Of a stretch of 64,000 nucleotides of DNA, positions 43,886 to 53,725 are shown in pieces. Origin of the DNA: Saccharina japonica (lineage: Eukaryota; Sar; Phaeophyceae; Laminariales; Laminariaceae); contig MEHQ01000140.1 in assembly GCA_008828725.1 (NCBI GenBank), positions 57,635 to 121,634 of the forward strand. The letters are read 5' to 3'. Below the pieces are notes generated by a model. It did no database searches, had not been told where the DNA came from, and saw only the letters and a program-made list of their open reading frames with translations. Position 1 is the first letter of the stretch, and each line of letters starts with the position of its first letter. The position numbers were made by a program, and so were the translations under genes.

Positions 43886-44422
43886 GTGTATACTGATATG
43901 TATGTAAGGTGCCAGGTACCTAAAATGCCTAAAACCCAATATCTACTCTGTTCATACATTTTGTATCACACAGGCAGTGATAGGTACCAGGTATGCATGA
44001 CGAGATGATCACTATTATTCCCATATTTTCAATTTTTCGTATTTTCGAATATCATCAGAGACATTTCGAAACACACATCATACGAGTGCGAGTACGAGTA
44101 CGGCGTACGTATTGAGAGGCTGACAGCCAATAAATTGCCAGTCTTATAACACGCGGCAACGCAGCACTCAATCAAGCAAAAATTATGTGAGATCCTAAAA
44201 GAGAAAATAAGTAACGCTGCTGACGCCGGGTACATGGACACTCTTCTTGCAAATACCACAACAATCATCGTAATACCACCGGGTATACATATTATTATTA
44301 TATTATTATTAATATCATAGGCTTACATTCACACTCCGTATATATCACCTAACAAACGAACAATATCACACCGAACAACACATTATTATTGGTATTCGAA
44401 TAAAACCAACCAAGTCTATACA

Positions 44423-44510
44423 TATAATATGTATATACCACCACCACCACCATCATCATCACCAGCATCGCCACGAGACGACCAACACCACCACCACCAC
44501 CACTACGATA
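44423..44510 (+). repeat. (CAC)n / (CAT)n microsatellite
   Basis: CCACCACCACCATCATCATC and ACCACCACCACCACCAC tracts. Confidence 0.9.
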
Positions 44511-44736
44511 CTACTTCGTATTATATGTACTATATGTACAACAGCAGTAGTACGTGCGCAACATATAATATAGATATATGTATAACATGTGTATACCGGA
44601 ACAAAAGGTGCATATCATTGCCATTACAGCAGTATCTCTGTATTTGTACGATTACGTACGAGTACGAGTAAGATATTATTAATTATTATTCCATTTGCCA
44701 TCTGACAATCAATCAACGATGCTTCCTTTGACTATT

Positions 44737-44832
44737 ACGGGGTGGGCTAATGATGCCATAGTAAATAGGACCTGCGGTACACACAAAAACCTATACATTT
44801 TACTCTTTTTACCAACAATATTTGATCCTATT
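44737..44832 (+). mobile_element. Family E MITE, right end missing
   Basis: Left end identical in form to the 21965 copy, including the TGGGCTAATGATG insertion. The right end stops after GATCCTATTTACT and runs into TTATTATTATTAGG. Confidence 0.85.
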
Positions 44833-44859
44833 TACTCTTTATTATTATTAGGATCATCT

Positions 44860-45035
44860 TTGCCATCCGACAAATGTGCAGCATGAATAAGCTTCAAGGT
44901 TGATCACTATTATAATAATATAATAATATAATAATAATAACATTCCCGAAAAAAGCAGAAAACCACGGAAACAAAGGAAACCTTGACCTATGTATCTGTG
45001 CGCAAAGTCTGACTCCCTTCTATGTCAACTTCCCG
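44860..45035 (+). repeat. Family H repeat
   Basis: GCCATCCGACAAATGTGCAG, CATGAATAAGCTTCAAGGTT, GATCACT, interrupted by a (TAA)n run, then AAAACCACGGAAAC and GCGCAAAGTCTGACTCCC. Confidence 0.8.
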
Positions 45036-45169
45036 CTAAGCTTTATCCACTATTATACTCCATTTGTTGACCTTGCTCCCTCCTTCTTCTCAATACACTC
45101 TTTACGTTCTATGCTCAAGTCCCAAGCCGCGTCCAAGCTCCACCCCCACGCCATCGGTGTGGGTCTTTT

Positions 45170-45252
45170 GTCACCCCCCCCCCTCCGGGGATCTATGGTC
45201 ATATGACTACGGCCGTGCACGACATGATGAGTACACCCCCCCCCCCCCATGT
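45170..45252 (+). repeat. Family C element, 3' fragment with C-tail
   Basis: C-run, GGATCTATGGTCATATGACT, ACGGCCGTGCACGACATGAT, GAGTACA, C13. Confidence 0.8.
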
Positions 45253-45439
45253 TTTGTTCCATCCCTTTTATTATCTTCGCCCGTTCCGTTGTTTCTCTCT
45301 CCTTCCTAGTTGTAACTCAGATCTGGGGTCACAAAGTACTAGGCTCCTCTCCTACAGTAGCTCCTCCCCCACTACGTGCGATACTTGCTTTGCATTTCTA
45401 TCGCGCGAAGACATCAATCAGCCCTTTCTTCCCTGGTCG

Positions 45440-45662
45440 ACTCGCATCGAATTGTGCCTACCTACCCACGCTACGAGTACTATATTATTAATAGATTAAT
45501 AGGCGCTCTCAGCAGTTCGTTGATTCCGTTTTTTATTTACTGTTTGTTGCAAATAAACTCAAAAAGTCCGACCCACGTGAGATTCGAACCCCGTAAATCA
45601 ACTCAGAAGCATTCGAGGGTATATATTTATACCACTATTAATAGACCATCGGGGCGACCGAC
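45440..45662 (-). repeat. tRNA-like (B-box) repeat, copy 2
   Basis: Minus strand head GTCGCCCCGATGGTCTATTA and B box GGGGTTCGAATCTCACGTGG, followed by an A/T-rich body and AGCGTGGGTAGGTAGGCAC. It shares this layout with 1757-1948. Confidence 0.5.
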
Positions 45663-45732
45663 GTCACTACTGTAATAATTGCCCTTTATTTGAATCATAC
45701 CAGGTACAGTATACCATTAATATTAACTAGTA

Positions 45733-45812
45733 TTACCCCTTTAAGAAAACTGCAACCATTTTATTTTGGCACAAATTACTTGGAATTAGTGGGGAACATT
45801 TTTTTTCAGTAG
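45733..45812 (+). mobile_element. Family A MITE, decayed ends
   Basis: TTACCCCTTTAAGAAAACTG, ACAAATTACTTGGAATTAGT, GGGGAACATTTTTTTTCAGT. Confidence 0.7.
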
Positions 45813-46077
45813 TAAAGCAGTAGCAATACTTGCATGTCGACAATGTTGATTGATATTATGATAACTATGTATATAGAAGGTAGAGGAACATGATGCATGA
45901 TGCATGTCGTACGTCGTAGTGACAAAGAAAGAGAGTAGGAGCAAAAAAGGAGACAGAAAAAAGCGGAGTATCGTATGATAGGTATTACGAGTAGTACTGC
46001 CCTATACATACTACGCATATTACTACTGCTGTACACCGAAATATAACTCTTTATAATTCCTACTCTAATTCCTATAT

Positions 46078-46168
46078 ATTACGAGGGGCCATAGTTAATA
46101 GGACCTACGGTACACACAAAAACCTATATATTTACCTTATTTTTACTAACACTATTTGGTCCTGTTTC
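46078..46168 (+). mobile_element. Family E MITE, right end truncated
   Basis: ATTACGAGGGGCCATAGTTA, ATAGGACCTACGGTACACAC, AAAAACCTATATATTTACC, TTTGGTCCTGTTTC. Confidence 0.8.
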
Positions 46169-46661
46169 TGTACGCCGCTGCCAAACGCGTTCTTTGTACC
46201 CGCGTGCCTATACCATGGGTCGTCAAGGAGAAGTAGTAGATAAAGTACACTCGTACACCAAATACCAAACACACACCAGGCTGGGTCAATACCGTTCTGT
46301 CAGAGACCCAACCACATAAATCACACACAGGAGGTAAGCCGCACCAGGTTTGTCACCGGCTGCACCCCTCACATATATATACGAGCAGTATCATTCTATC
46401 AAAGCCCGGGTCGTATCATTATTATCGCCGACTGCCCCAACACGCGGGGCAGCAACACGCGAGGCATCCATCATCTCAGATCATAATGCCTCGCCCCACC
46501 ATATGAAACCCCAGTATCCGTAGACCAGTATGAAACCCCCACATGTCGGGAAACCAGTATCAAGCAACCACAAACAGGTCCCTACTTATTACGGTCCCCC
46601 GTAGCAATAATAATAATAGTGTTTTGTGCCCACAATGAGAGCGCAGTTCCGGAGGGGGGGG

Positions 46662-46753
46662 TTAACCCCTTAAGAATCGGTCCACCGATTTTGCGGACAA
46701 ACTACCTGAAATTAGTGTGGGATAAGTCTTGCAGTTCTGAAAGGGGGGTTCAA
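46662..46753 (+). mobile_element. Family A piggyBac-like MITE
   Basis: TTAACCCCTTAAGAATCGG to GCAGTTCTGAAAGGGGGGTT CAA; interior CGGACAAACTACCTGAAATT AGTGTGGG. Confidence 0.85.
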
Positions 46754-46764
46754 GGCCGGAGGAG

Positions 46765-46945
46765 AGGTGGTGTTGTGTGTGTTCTTCGCGTTTTTGAACG
46801 GTTATTTCCACACACACATCCACATCCACATCCAGCACACAGCACACAGCACACACCCAGTATCCGTGCCGAGATTCTTCGATCATATCCTATTAAGTAG
46901 AGGGATACAACAAGCTCTCTCTCTGTGGTCACAAAACTACATTAC
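46765..46945 (+). repeat. Family G repeat, diverged
   Basis: GTTGTGTGTGTTCTTCGCGT, an expanded CACATCCACATCCAGCACAC run, CCAGTATCCGTGCCGAGATT, TGTGGTCACAAAACTACAT. Confidence 0.75.
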
Positions 46946-46967
46946 ATGAATACTATACAGTACTGTA

Positions 46968-48356
46968 CCATTACGGGGGACCATAGTAAACACTAGTAAA
47001 TAGGACCAAATATTATTATTAGTAAAACTAGGAAAATATGGTAGATTTTTGTGTGTACCGCAGGTCCTGTTTACTATGGTTTCCCGTAACACTGCGCGTA
47101 ACTAGTAAAACTAGGGAAATATGGTAGGTTTTTGTGTGTACCGTAGGTCCTGTTTACTATGGTTCCCCGTAATACTGCGCGTAATTAGTAAAATAGGGAA
47201 ATATGTAGGTTTTTGTGTGTACCGCAGGTCCTGTTTACTATGGTTTCCCGTAACACTGCGCGTAACTAGTAAAACTAGGGAAATATGGTAGGTTTTTATG
47301 TCTACCGCAGGTCCTGTTTACTATGGTTCCCCGTAATACTGCGCGTAATTAGTAAAACTAGGGAAATATGTAGGTTTTTGTGCGTACCGCAGGTCCTGTT
47401 TACTATGTTTCCCCGTAATACTGCGCTTACGGGGACCTACGGTACACACAAAAACCTACCATATTTCCAAATAGTAGGAAATATGTAGGTTTTTGTGTGT
47501 ACCGTAGGTCCTGTTTACTATGGTTCCCCGTAAGCGTAGGTTTTTGTGTGTACCGTAGGTCCTGTTTTCTACGGTTCCCCGTAAGCGCTATTACGGGGAA
47601 CCATAGTAAACAGGACTATTACGGGGAACCATAGTAAACAGGACCTACGCTTACGGGGAACCATGGTAAACAGGACCTACGGTACACACAAAAACCTACA
47701 TATTTCCCTACTTTTACTAAGTACGCGCAGTATTACGGGGGACCATAGTAAACAGGACCTACGGTACACACAAAAACCTACATATTTCCCTATTGCGGAG
47801 GACCATAGTAAGGGCCCGTTTTAACGAGTATGAAATAAATTCAAGTTGGAAAAAATAAAATTCAAATTCGCTTTTTATTGGTCAACACACGCACCAGCAC
47901 CAAATATTATGCCCCAGGATCCTAATCTTTGGTGCTGGTGCGTGTGTTGACCAATGAAAAGCGGATTTGAATATTTTTTTTCCCAAATTGATTTTTTTTC
48001 TTCTTCGTTAAAACGGGCCCTAAATAGGACCAAAGTTTGTTCGTAAAAATAGGTAAATATGTAGATTTTTGTGTGCACCGCAGGTCCTATTTACTATGGT
48101 CCACTGTAATAGTTTTACTATTAACCCGCAGTGTTACGGGGTGGGCTAATGTAGTAAACAGGACCTGCGGTACACACAAAAACCTACATATTTACCTACT
48201 TTTACTAATAATAATATGAAACCATATAGTAAACAGGACCTACGGTACACAAAAAAAACTGCATGTTTCCCTAGTTTTACTACTAATAACATTTGGTCCT
48301 ATTTACTATTATGGTCCCACGTCTATTTGGTCCTATTTACTATGGTCCCACGTAAT
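46968..48356. mobile_element. Array of family E MITE copies, both orientations
   Basis: At least a dozen partial or full E copies in 1.4 kb. Between ~47000 and 47420 a ~83-bp unit (TAGTAAAACTAGGGAAATAT, GTAGGTTTTTGTGTGTACCG, CAGGTCCTGTTTACTATGG, TTCCCCGTAATACTGCGCGT) repeats about five times head to tail. From 47425 to 47800 the orientation flips several times. 48040-48356 has three more copies. The unit linker ACTGCGCGTAA is not part of ordinary E copies. The picture is local amplification of a MITE, with inversions, rather than independent insertions. Confidence 0.9.
47812..48020. mobile_element. 209-bp PIF/Harbinger-like MITE nested in the E array
   Basis: Ends GGGCCCGTTTTAACGA and its exact complement TCGTTAAAACGGGCCC. 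Second inverted pairs inside: AATTCAAATTCGCTTTT.ATTG with CAAT.AAAAGCGGATTTGAAT and GTCAACACACGCACCAGCAC with its complement, so almost the whole element folds back. TAA flanks both sides (47809-47811 and 48021-48023). Removing the element and one TAA restores the E-family sequence ACCATAGTAAATAGGACC, so the empty site can be read directly. A 3-bp TAA/TWA target is typical of PIF/Harbinger. Confidence 0.92.
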
Positions 48357-48480
48357 ATTAGTGTGTGTGTGTTGTTAACATTAAACCGCCCTTTCTATAT
48401 ACATACCCGTCGACATCCAGCGCACACCCATGTAGACAGCAGCGTAGACAATAATAATGCGATGCCATGTCATCGTGCGG
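48355..48480 (+). repeat. Family G repeat, 5' part
   Basis: GTGTGTGTGTTGTTAACATT, ATACCCGTCGACATCCAGCG, then GTAGACAGCAGCGTAGACAA and GCGATGCCAT, with the central block lost. Confidence 0.75.
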
Positions 48481-48613
48481 GGCACGACAGACACGACTAT
48501 CTATATATACTCCGTATATACTCAGTATACACTTACTTGTTGAAAGAGAGAAAAGTATAAAGAACAAAAGAAAAACAAATCGACAGCTAAGGGGTACAGC
48601 CAGAAGTAAGTAG

Positions 48614-48868
48614 GTTGCAAAAGACGCGCCCTACGTGCCGGAGAGCAACCTACAAAAAGTTGTGTGCAGGCTGTGCGTGTCTGCCCCTGCCAACCTCGTG
48701 CCCCCCGAAGGGTTGGGGGTTAGAGTTAGGGTTAGGGTTAGGGTTTTGGTTAGGGGTATGTCTGGGGTTGGCTTGGTCTGGGTCGACGGGCAGGGTAGAA
48801 AATGACCACACACAGCCTGCACAAAACTTTTTGCAGGTTGCTCCTGCACATAAGGCGCGCCGTTGCAG
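48614..48868. mobile_element. Fold-back element with telomere-like repeats in its loop
   Basis: Inverted arms 48614-48690 and 48795-48868: GCAACCTACAAAAAGTTGTG, TGCAGGCTGTGCGTG versus GCAACCTGCAAAAAGTTTTG, TGCAGGCTGTGTGTG. The loop contains GGGTTAGAGTTAGGGTTAGG, GTTAGGGTTTTGGTTAGGGG (48714-48754), a TTAGGG-type telomeric run with errors. Confidence 0.85.
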
Positions 48869-48994
48869 AAGGGAGCTCGTATAGACTATTATTATACGAA
48901 GTATTATTATGTGCATTTTAGGTCGTGTTTTGGTTCAGGTCTCTCCCTCTCAATTTTCTTCTTTCTGTGGGACAGACGAACACATAATACATGC

Positions 48995-49080
48995 CAACGT
49001 TTACGTATGAGTGATCAATTGATTAACGTTGTTGAAGCTCATTCATGCTGCACATTACGTACTACTGCTGTCGGAATGCC
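48995..49080 (-). repeat. Family H repeat, 5' part
   Basis: Minus strand: GGCATTCCGACAGCAGTAGT, GTGCAGCATGAATGAGCTTC, GATCACTCATACG. Confidence 0.65.
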
Positions 49081-49283
49081 CAAACGCGATAATAATGATG
49101 CGGAGTGTGCATTATTGCTTTACTACCTGATAGAAATTATTGGCGTATATAATTTTGTCAACTTTTTCAGGCCTGATTGGTAGCACGTATGTATATATAT
49201 GTGTATATGTAGCATCTAATCTTCCTCCGCGTTTGAAGTCGTTGGATTCTCTACAACAAGCAGTATTAGTAGTAGTAATGTTA

Positions 49284-49391
49284 TTGCGGGGGGGCATAGT
49301 AAATAGGACCTATCCTACACACAAAAACGTATAGATTTACCTATTTTTACCAACAATATGTGGTCCTATTTACTATGGTCCCCCGAAATAG
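49284..49391 (+). mobile_element. Family E MITE, complete
   Basis: ATTGCGGGGGGGCATAGTAA, ATAGGACC at the left and GGTCCTATTTACTATGGTCC CCCGAAAT at the right. Confidence 0.88.
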
Positions 49392-50019
49392 TTTCCGTTT
49401 CATGTGCGAATGGCTTAAGATTGGAGCCAAATATGTCAAGGAGACGGTACTATCACACCTCTTCCTTTGACTGACGACGTGTTTCTTTTTTCTTTTCTGT
49501 TTCCTCCTTGACTGAACGCCAAACTACAAGGTTTTAGTGTGGAACACTCGGGTCCACATCCATCCGTCTACCCTTGACCAATCGATGATGATGCACGTTC
49601 TCCCCTTTTGACTGTCTGTGTGACCTGACCGCGTCTGTCTGTCTGCTGACATTTTTTTGTTTTAGAGCAAGCGCAGCACGTTGTTGTCAGATGGCAAATG
49701 GAACAATAAAAAATAAGGTTTCGTATAATGTTATAATATGCTGATACATATGTATATATACTTCGTATACATACATACATATATATGATATGATACATAT
49801 CATAGGTATGGCGTAGACGGTTACTTCTTGCTCGAACGAATCTGACGTAAGAAAAGTGGGTAAATACGCATGCATGATGAATGATGATGTATGATGCATG
49901 ATAACAACATAATCATATGTTTCCTTCCATGCAGAACCCCCCCCCTCTACGATCTCGTTGCGGATTTTCTTACTACACCGTGCCAGCGTATAATATCCAA
50001 CAGCTTTCCAAGGGGTGTG
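49392..50019. other. Intergenic DNA
   Basis: No exon or strong repeat seen, apart from ATATAT/ATGATG-rich stretches at 49740-49810 and 49870-49900. Confidence 0.4.
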
Positions 50020-50309
50020 TGCTTGCTAGGGTATACACGTATATGTATACACTCTAGAGGTAAACGGGTATCTACCCGGGTATAACCAACACATCCAGAT
50101 TTGGTACCGAGGTACCTTCAGAGAAAATACTCGGGTATGACCAATACCACTAGATTTGGTACCCCCCCCAGAGTATACTCTAGAGGTACATACTCGGGTA
50201 TATACTGGGGGGTATGACCCAACACAACCCTATTTGGTACTGGGGTACCCCAGACTATCTAATCTAGAGGTACCCGGGTATCTACCCGGATGTACCCGGG
50301 TATCTACCC

Positions 50310-50415
50310 AGATATGCAATATGTTAAGGTCTTAGTCCGTTGGGCTACTGGTAAAAGGTTAACCAAGGTTAACCAATCGCCTACCCGAACTAAGCCTTAT
50401 GACACTCCCCCCCCC
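50310..50415 (+). repeat. Repeat flanking the minisatellite, copy 1
   Basis: ATATGTTAAGGTCTTAGTCC, GTTGGGCTACTGGTAAAAGG, TTAACCAAGGTTAACCAATC, GCCTACCCGAACTAAGCC. Copy 2 at 50625-50712 is nearly identical. Confidence 0.92.
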
Positions 50416-50564
50416 TGGACCGGCGGGATATTCAGGACAGACCGGATATACGGGTCGTCGTGTCAAAGCCAATTGGCCTCGCGGTTCCAATGTTATATGG
50501 GGACCCAGAGAGAGTATTTTTCAGGTTCTTGACATGAGGAAATTCACTTTTCTTTAAAAAGTGA

Positions 50565-50712
50565 TTTTCATGGTGGAGGTGAGATTCGAACTCACGGCCA
50601 GCAACTCATGTCCTGCCGTCGACGCCATATGTTAAGGTCTTAGTCCGTTGGGCTGCTGGTAAAAGGTTAACCAAGGTTAACCGATCGCCTACCCGAACTA
50701 AGCCTTATGACA
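50565..50712 (-). repeat. tRNA-derived repeat (T arm, B box, T-run)
   Basis: On the minus strand the segment ends like a tRNA: A-box-like TGGCGTCGACGG, then a perfect T arm GTGAG-TTCGAAT-CTCAC, acceptor strand CTCCACC and A, then a T5 run within 20 bp. The 5' acceptor strand that should read GGTGGAG is absent, and the region between A box and T arm is ~9 bases short. It is therefore a truncated tRNA fused to the repeat copy at 50625-50712: a SINE-like unit, not a functional tRNA. Confidence 0.6.
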
Positions 50713-51142
50713 ACAACCATGTTAGGTACCGGGGTGCCCCCAGAACATATCCTCTGGAGGTACCCGGGTATCTACCCGGGTATGAACCGACGCAACCAAA
50801 TTTGGTACCGGGGGACCCCCAGAGTCTATACTATGAATATAGAGGTAACTGGGTTTCTTCCCGGGTATGAACCAACACAACCATATTTGGTAGCGGGGTA
50901 CTCCAGAGTATATAGTATAGAGATTCCCAGGTATCTGACCCGGGTATGACCAACGTAGCCAGGTTTGGTATCGGAGTACCTCAGAGTATACCGTATACTG
51001 TAATCAAGATAATAAGGTAGCGCACCCCCTTGGGGCAAGTTCCCGAGACGATTGTCTCCGAAAACTAGGGGCGGGCACAACTAATTGCGAAGATGGTTTT
51101 GGAAATAACATGAACAAAAGGACAAGTTTTATTATCCTTGCC

Positions 51143-51275
51143 ATTTGACAATGTGTAGTATTACTAGTAGCATGATGAACTTCAACGTTGATCACTCATA
51201 AGCAAAGCACTCCGAAAGAACAAAACCACAGAAGAAACAAAAAGAGCAACTAACTCTCTGCACAAAATCTATTAA
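51143..51275 (+). repeat. Family H repeat, best copy
   Basis: TTTGACAATGTGTAGTATTA, ACTTCAACGTTGATCACTCA, TAAGCAAAGCACTCCGAAAG, ACAAAACCACAGAAGAAAC. Confidence 0.88.
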
Positions 51276-51667
51276 TAGTACTCCCTTCTGTAATTGATGG
51301 GATGGGATTGATTGGTGGTATTCGACGAATTGTGTCAGTTTTTTTTTTTCATATCTGAATGAGTAATGCCGTGCACATTTGTCGGGAAGGCAAAAAAAAA
51401 AAGAGGTAATGAACGTGTCATCCATCAATACCACCTACATGTCTGGTACATATATATCCTCTAGTCCCGGCTGTCTCTCTCTCTAGGAACTCCCCCTGTT
51501 TTCCCCTTCCAGTGCAACGAACGGTCCTCACGACGCTCGTATCCTTCCCTCCAAGTAATTTCCACGTTGGTTTTATCGACAGCGGGAACGATGGCAAAAA
51601 CAACGCCGAGCGACACAGGTGTCTTGCGTGTATGGAAATATCTCGACGAAAATCTTCCGCACCTCAG

Positions 51668-51985
51668 ACAGATCATGATCTAGATCATCTACAGATCATC
51701 TACATATCATCTACAGATAGATCATGATCTAGATCATCTACAGATAGATCATGATCTAGATCATCTACAGATAGATCATGATCTAGATCATCTACAGATA
51801 GATCATGATCTAGATCAACTACAGACATATCATGATCTAGATCATCTACAGATAGATCATGCTCTAGGTCATCTACAGACAGATCATGATCTAGATAATC
51901 TACAGACAGATCATGATCTAGATAATCTACAGACAGATCATGATCTAGATCATCTACAGACATATCATGATCTAGATCATCTAGT
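51668..51985 (-). repeat. 27-bp GATC minisatellite, ~11 units
   Basis: Unit TAGATCATCTACAGATAGAT plus CATGATC. The period is a multiple of three, so the minus strand is one open frame of a 9-residue repeat SVDDLDHDL. There is no evidence it is translated. Each unit holds two to three GATC sites. Confidence 0.95.
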
Positions 51986-52129
51986 TCCTCACCTGTCGCT
52001 GTGAGAAATTATGCAGGGTCTGCATACTCGTACGTACGTAGGTACAGCTCTAAAAGCGTGTGCTATTGATATAGACCATGTAGGTTCTACGGGTCTCTCC
52101 CACCCGGCAACGTGAGCTAGATCATACAG

Positions 52130-52485
52130 ATCATACAGATCATACAAGATCGGGAGTATAGATCTGCCCTGAAAGATCTAGATCATCAAGTAGCAACCGA
52201 TCATCTGTAGTGCAAGATCGGGAATAGAGATTTTTTGAAAGATCTAGATCATCAAGCAGCAATCGATCATCTGTAGTGCAAGATCGGGCATAGGTCTGCC
52301 TTGAAAGATCTAGATCATCAAGTAGCAATCGGTCATCTGTAGTGCAAGATCGGGAATAGAGATTTCTTGAAATATCTAGATCATCAAGTAGCAATCGATC
52401 ATCTGTAGTGCAAGATCGGCAATATAGATCTGCCTTGAAAGATCTAGATCATCAAGTAGCAATCGATCATCTGTAGTGTGTGTGT
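52130..52485 (-). repeat. 66-bp GATC minisatellite, ~5 units
   Basis: Unit: AGATCTAGATCATCAAGTAG, CAATCGATCATCTGTAGTGC, AAGATCGGGAATAGAGATTT, CTTGAA. It is also in one open minus-strand frame (22-residue repeat with LLDDLDLS). It shares the GATCTAGATCATC core with the 27-bp repeat next to it. Confidence 0.95.
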
Positions 52486-52690
52486 GTTCTTCACATTAAA
52501 CCTTCCTTTCTACCCGTCGACATCCAGCACACCCAGTGTCCGTGCCGATTCTTCATCCTAAAAAGGTACCAGTTCTGTGGTCACAAAACTGAGACACAGA
52601 GATACTACACTCAGTGCAGTAAGCAGAGCAGACAATGCAACGCCATATACGAACAGGCAAGACCTACCCTGCTAGCAATCCAGGTGCATG
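52485..52690 (+). repeat. Family G repeat, full length
   Basis: Matches 24663-24880 throughout, including the CTCAGTGCAGTAAGCAGAGC and GCTAGCAATCCAGGTGCATG end. Confidence 0.93.
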
Positions 52691-52984
52691 CAAGAGAAAA
52701 AAAGAGAAAAAGAAAAAAGCGAAAAGAAAAAATAATAAAAAGTAAATATACTGAAGCAAATCAACATCAAGCAACCACATAAAAAGCATGACAAAAAAAG
52801 AAAGAAAGTGTCGTGCTTCTCCCAGAGGAGATGCGACCTCCGATAAAACCAAATGAAATGAAAGAAAATGAAATGGACCGAAACAGCGCCAACAGAGCAA
52901 GACTGAGAACGACAGGAAAGGACAGCCAGCCGGAGCACACCAAAGGCCAGCCGAGGCAGGTTTGTGCCCGTAGTACAGGCAGGT

Positions 52985-53725
52985 TCTACCAGCTAGTCGG
53001 TCTGGCACCTACTCTGTTTGCCGTCTCTTTCCTGCTTTCGTCCGTCCTGGTTTCCCTATGACCCCCCCCACCCTCCGTCTCCCTTCCCTTGGGCGCCACC
53101 CATACAACGGGTACGTGGCACTTCCAACTCAATTCCGTTTCGTTTTCGTGTAACACACGAGAGTCCCGGAAAGAGAACGGGGAATGACAAAAACAAAATG
53201 AATACGTACGTAGCTAAGCCACCAAAGAAAGTCCTAGGAAAAATACGGAAGGCGGAGAAACAAAGGCAAAAAGCGATCACGGTAACATAAATAAGTGAAA
53301 CAAAGTAAACGAAGCAAATGATGCGAGGGGTTGTAGCATCGCTGTCGTGCCCCCCTTGAGAAGCAACAACAGGCAATACGACAAGCAAAAAAGAAAAATG
53401 AAAAAAAAGAAAAAAAAAGAAAAATAAGAAAAAAAAATCAAACAAACAAACAAACAAACAAAGGGAAAGAAAGACCACCAGAAACAGTGCCGCGTTCGAA
53501 GCGGCTACAGAGGTGCGCGGCACGGGTAGTCTAGGTGGGACTTACTAGTCAGCCTGGTACCTTGCTATCCTGTCGGCTGTTTCCCTCCTGCTCTCATCAG
53601 CCGCGGTTTCCGTACGACTGTTGCCCCCCCCCTTCTCATTCCCTTTTGCACCCCCCGCAACGGATGCGTGGCGCTGTCTACTCAGTTCCGCCTCTACTTT
53701 GTGCCACCGGATCATGAACTGTTGA
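52985..53725 (+). repeat. Duplicated ~170-bp segment
   Basis: 52990-53155 and 53545-53705 are related: CTAGTC.G.CTGG.ACCT, GC.GT.TC..TCCTGCT.TC, CCCTTCCCTTGGGCGCCACC versus CCCTTTTGCACCCCCCGCAA, CAACGG.T.CGTGGC.CT.. and CTCA.TTCCG. An (AAAC)n run lies at 53443-53462. Confidence 0.7.

Larger units (their letters stand above)
50020..51005 (+). repeat. ~75-90-bp minisatellite of GGTACC/CCCGGG palindromes, in two blocks
   Basis: Units of the form GAGGTACCCGGGTATCTACC, CGGGTATGACCAACACAACC, ATATTTGGTACCGGGGTACC, CCAGAGTATA. Block 1 (50020-50310) and block 2 (50720-51005) hold about four units each. The ~400 bp between them contains two copies of another repeat (see next entries). Confidence 0.9.

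Noticed and set aside
50565..50650. Functional tRNA gene
   Set aside because: The 5' acceptor strand and part of the anticodon region are missing.
51668..52485. CRISPR array
   Set aside because: Units are contiguous tandem repeats with no unique spacers, in a eukaryotic context.
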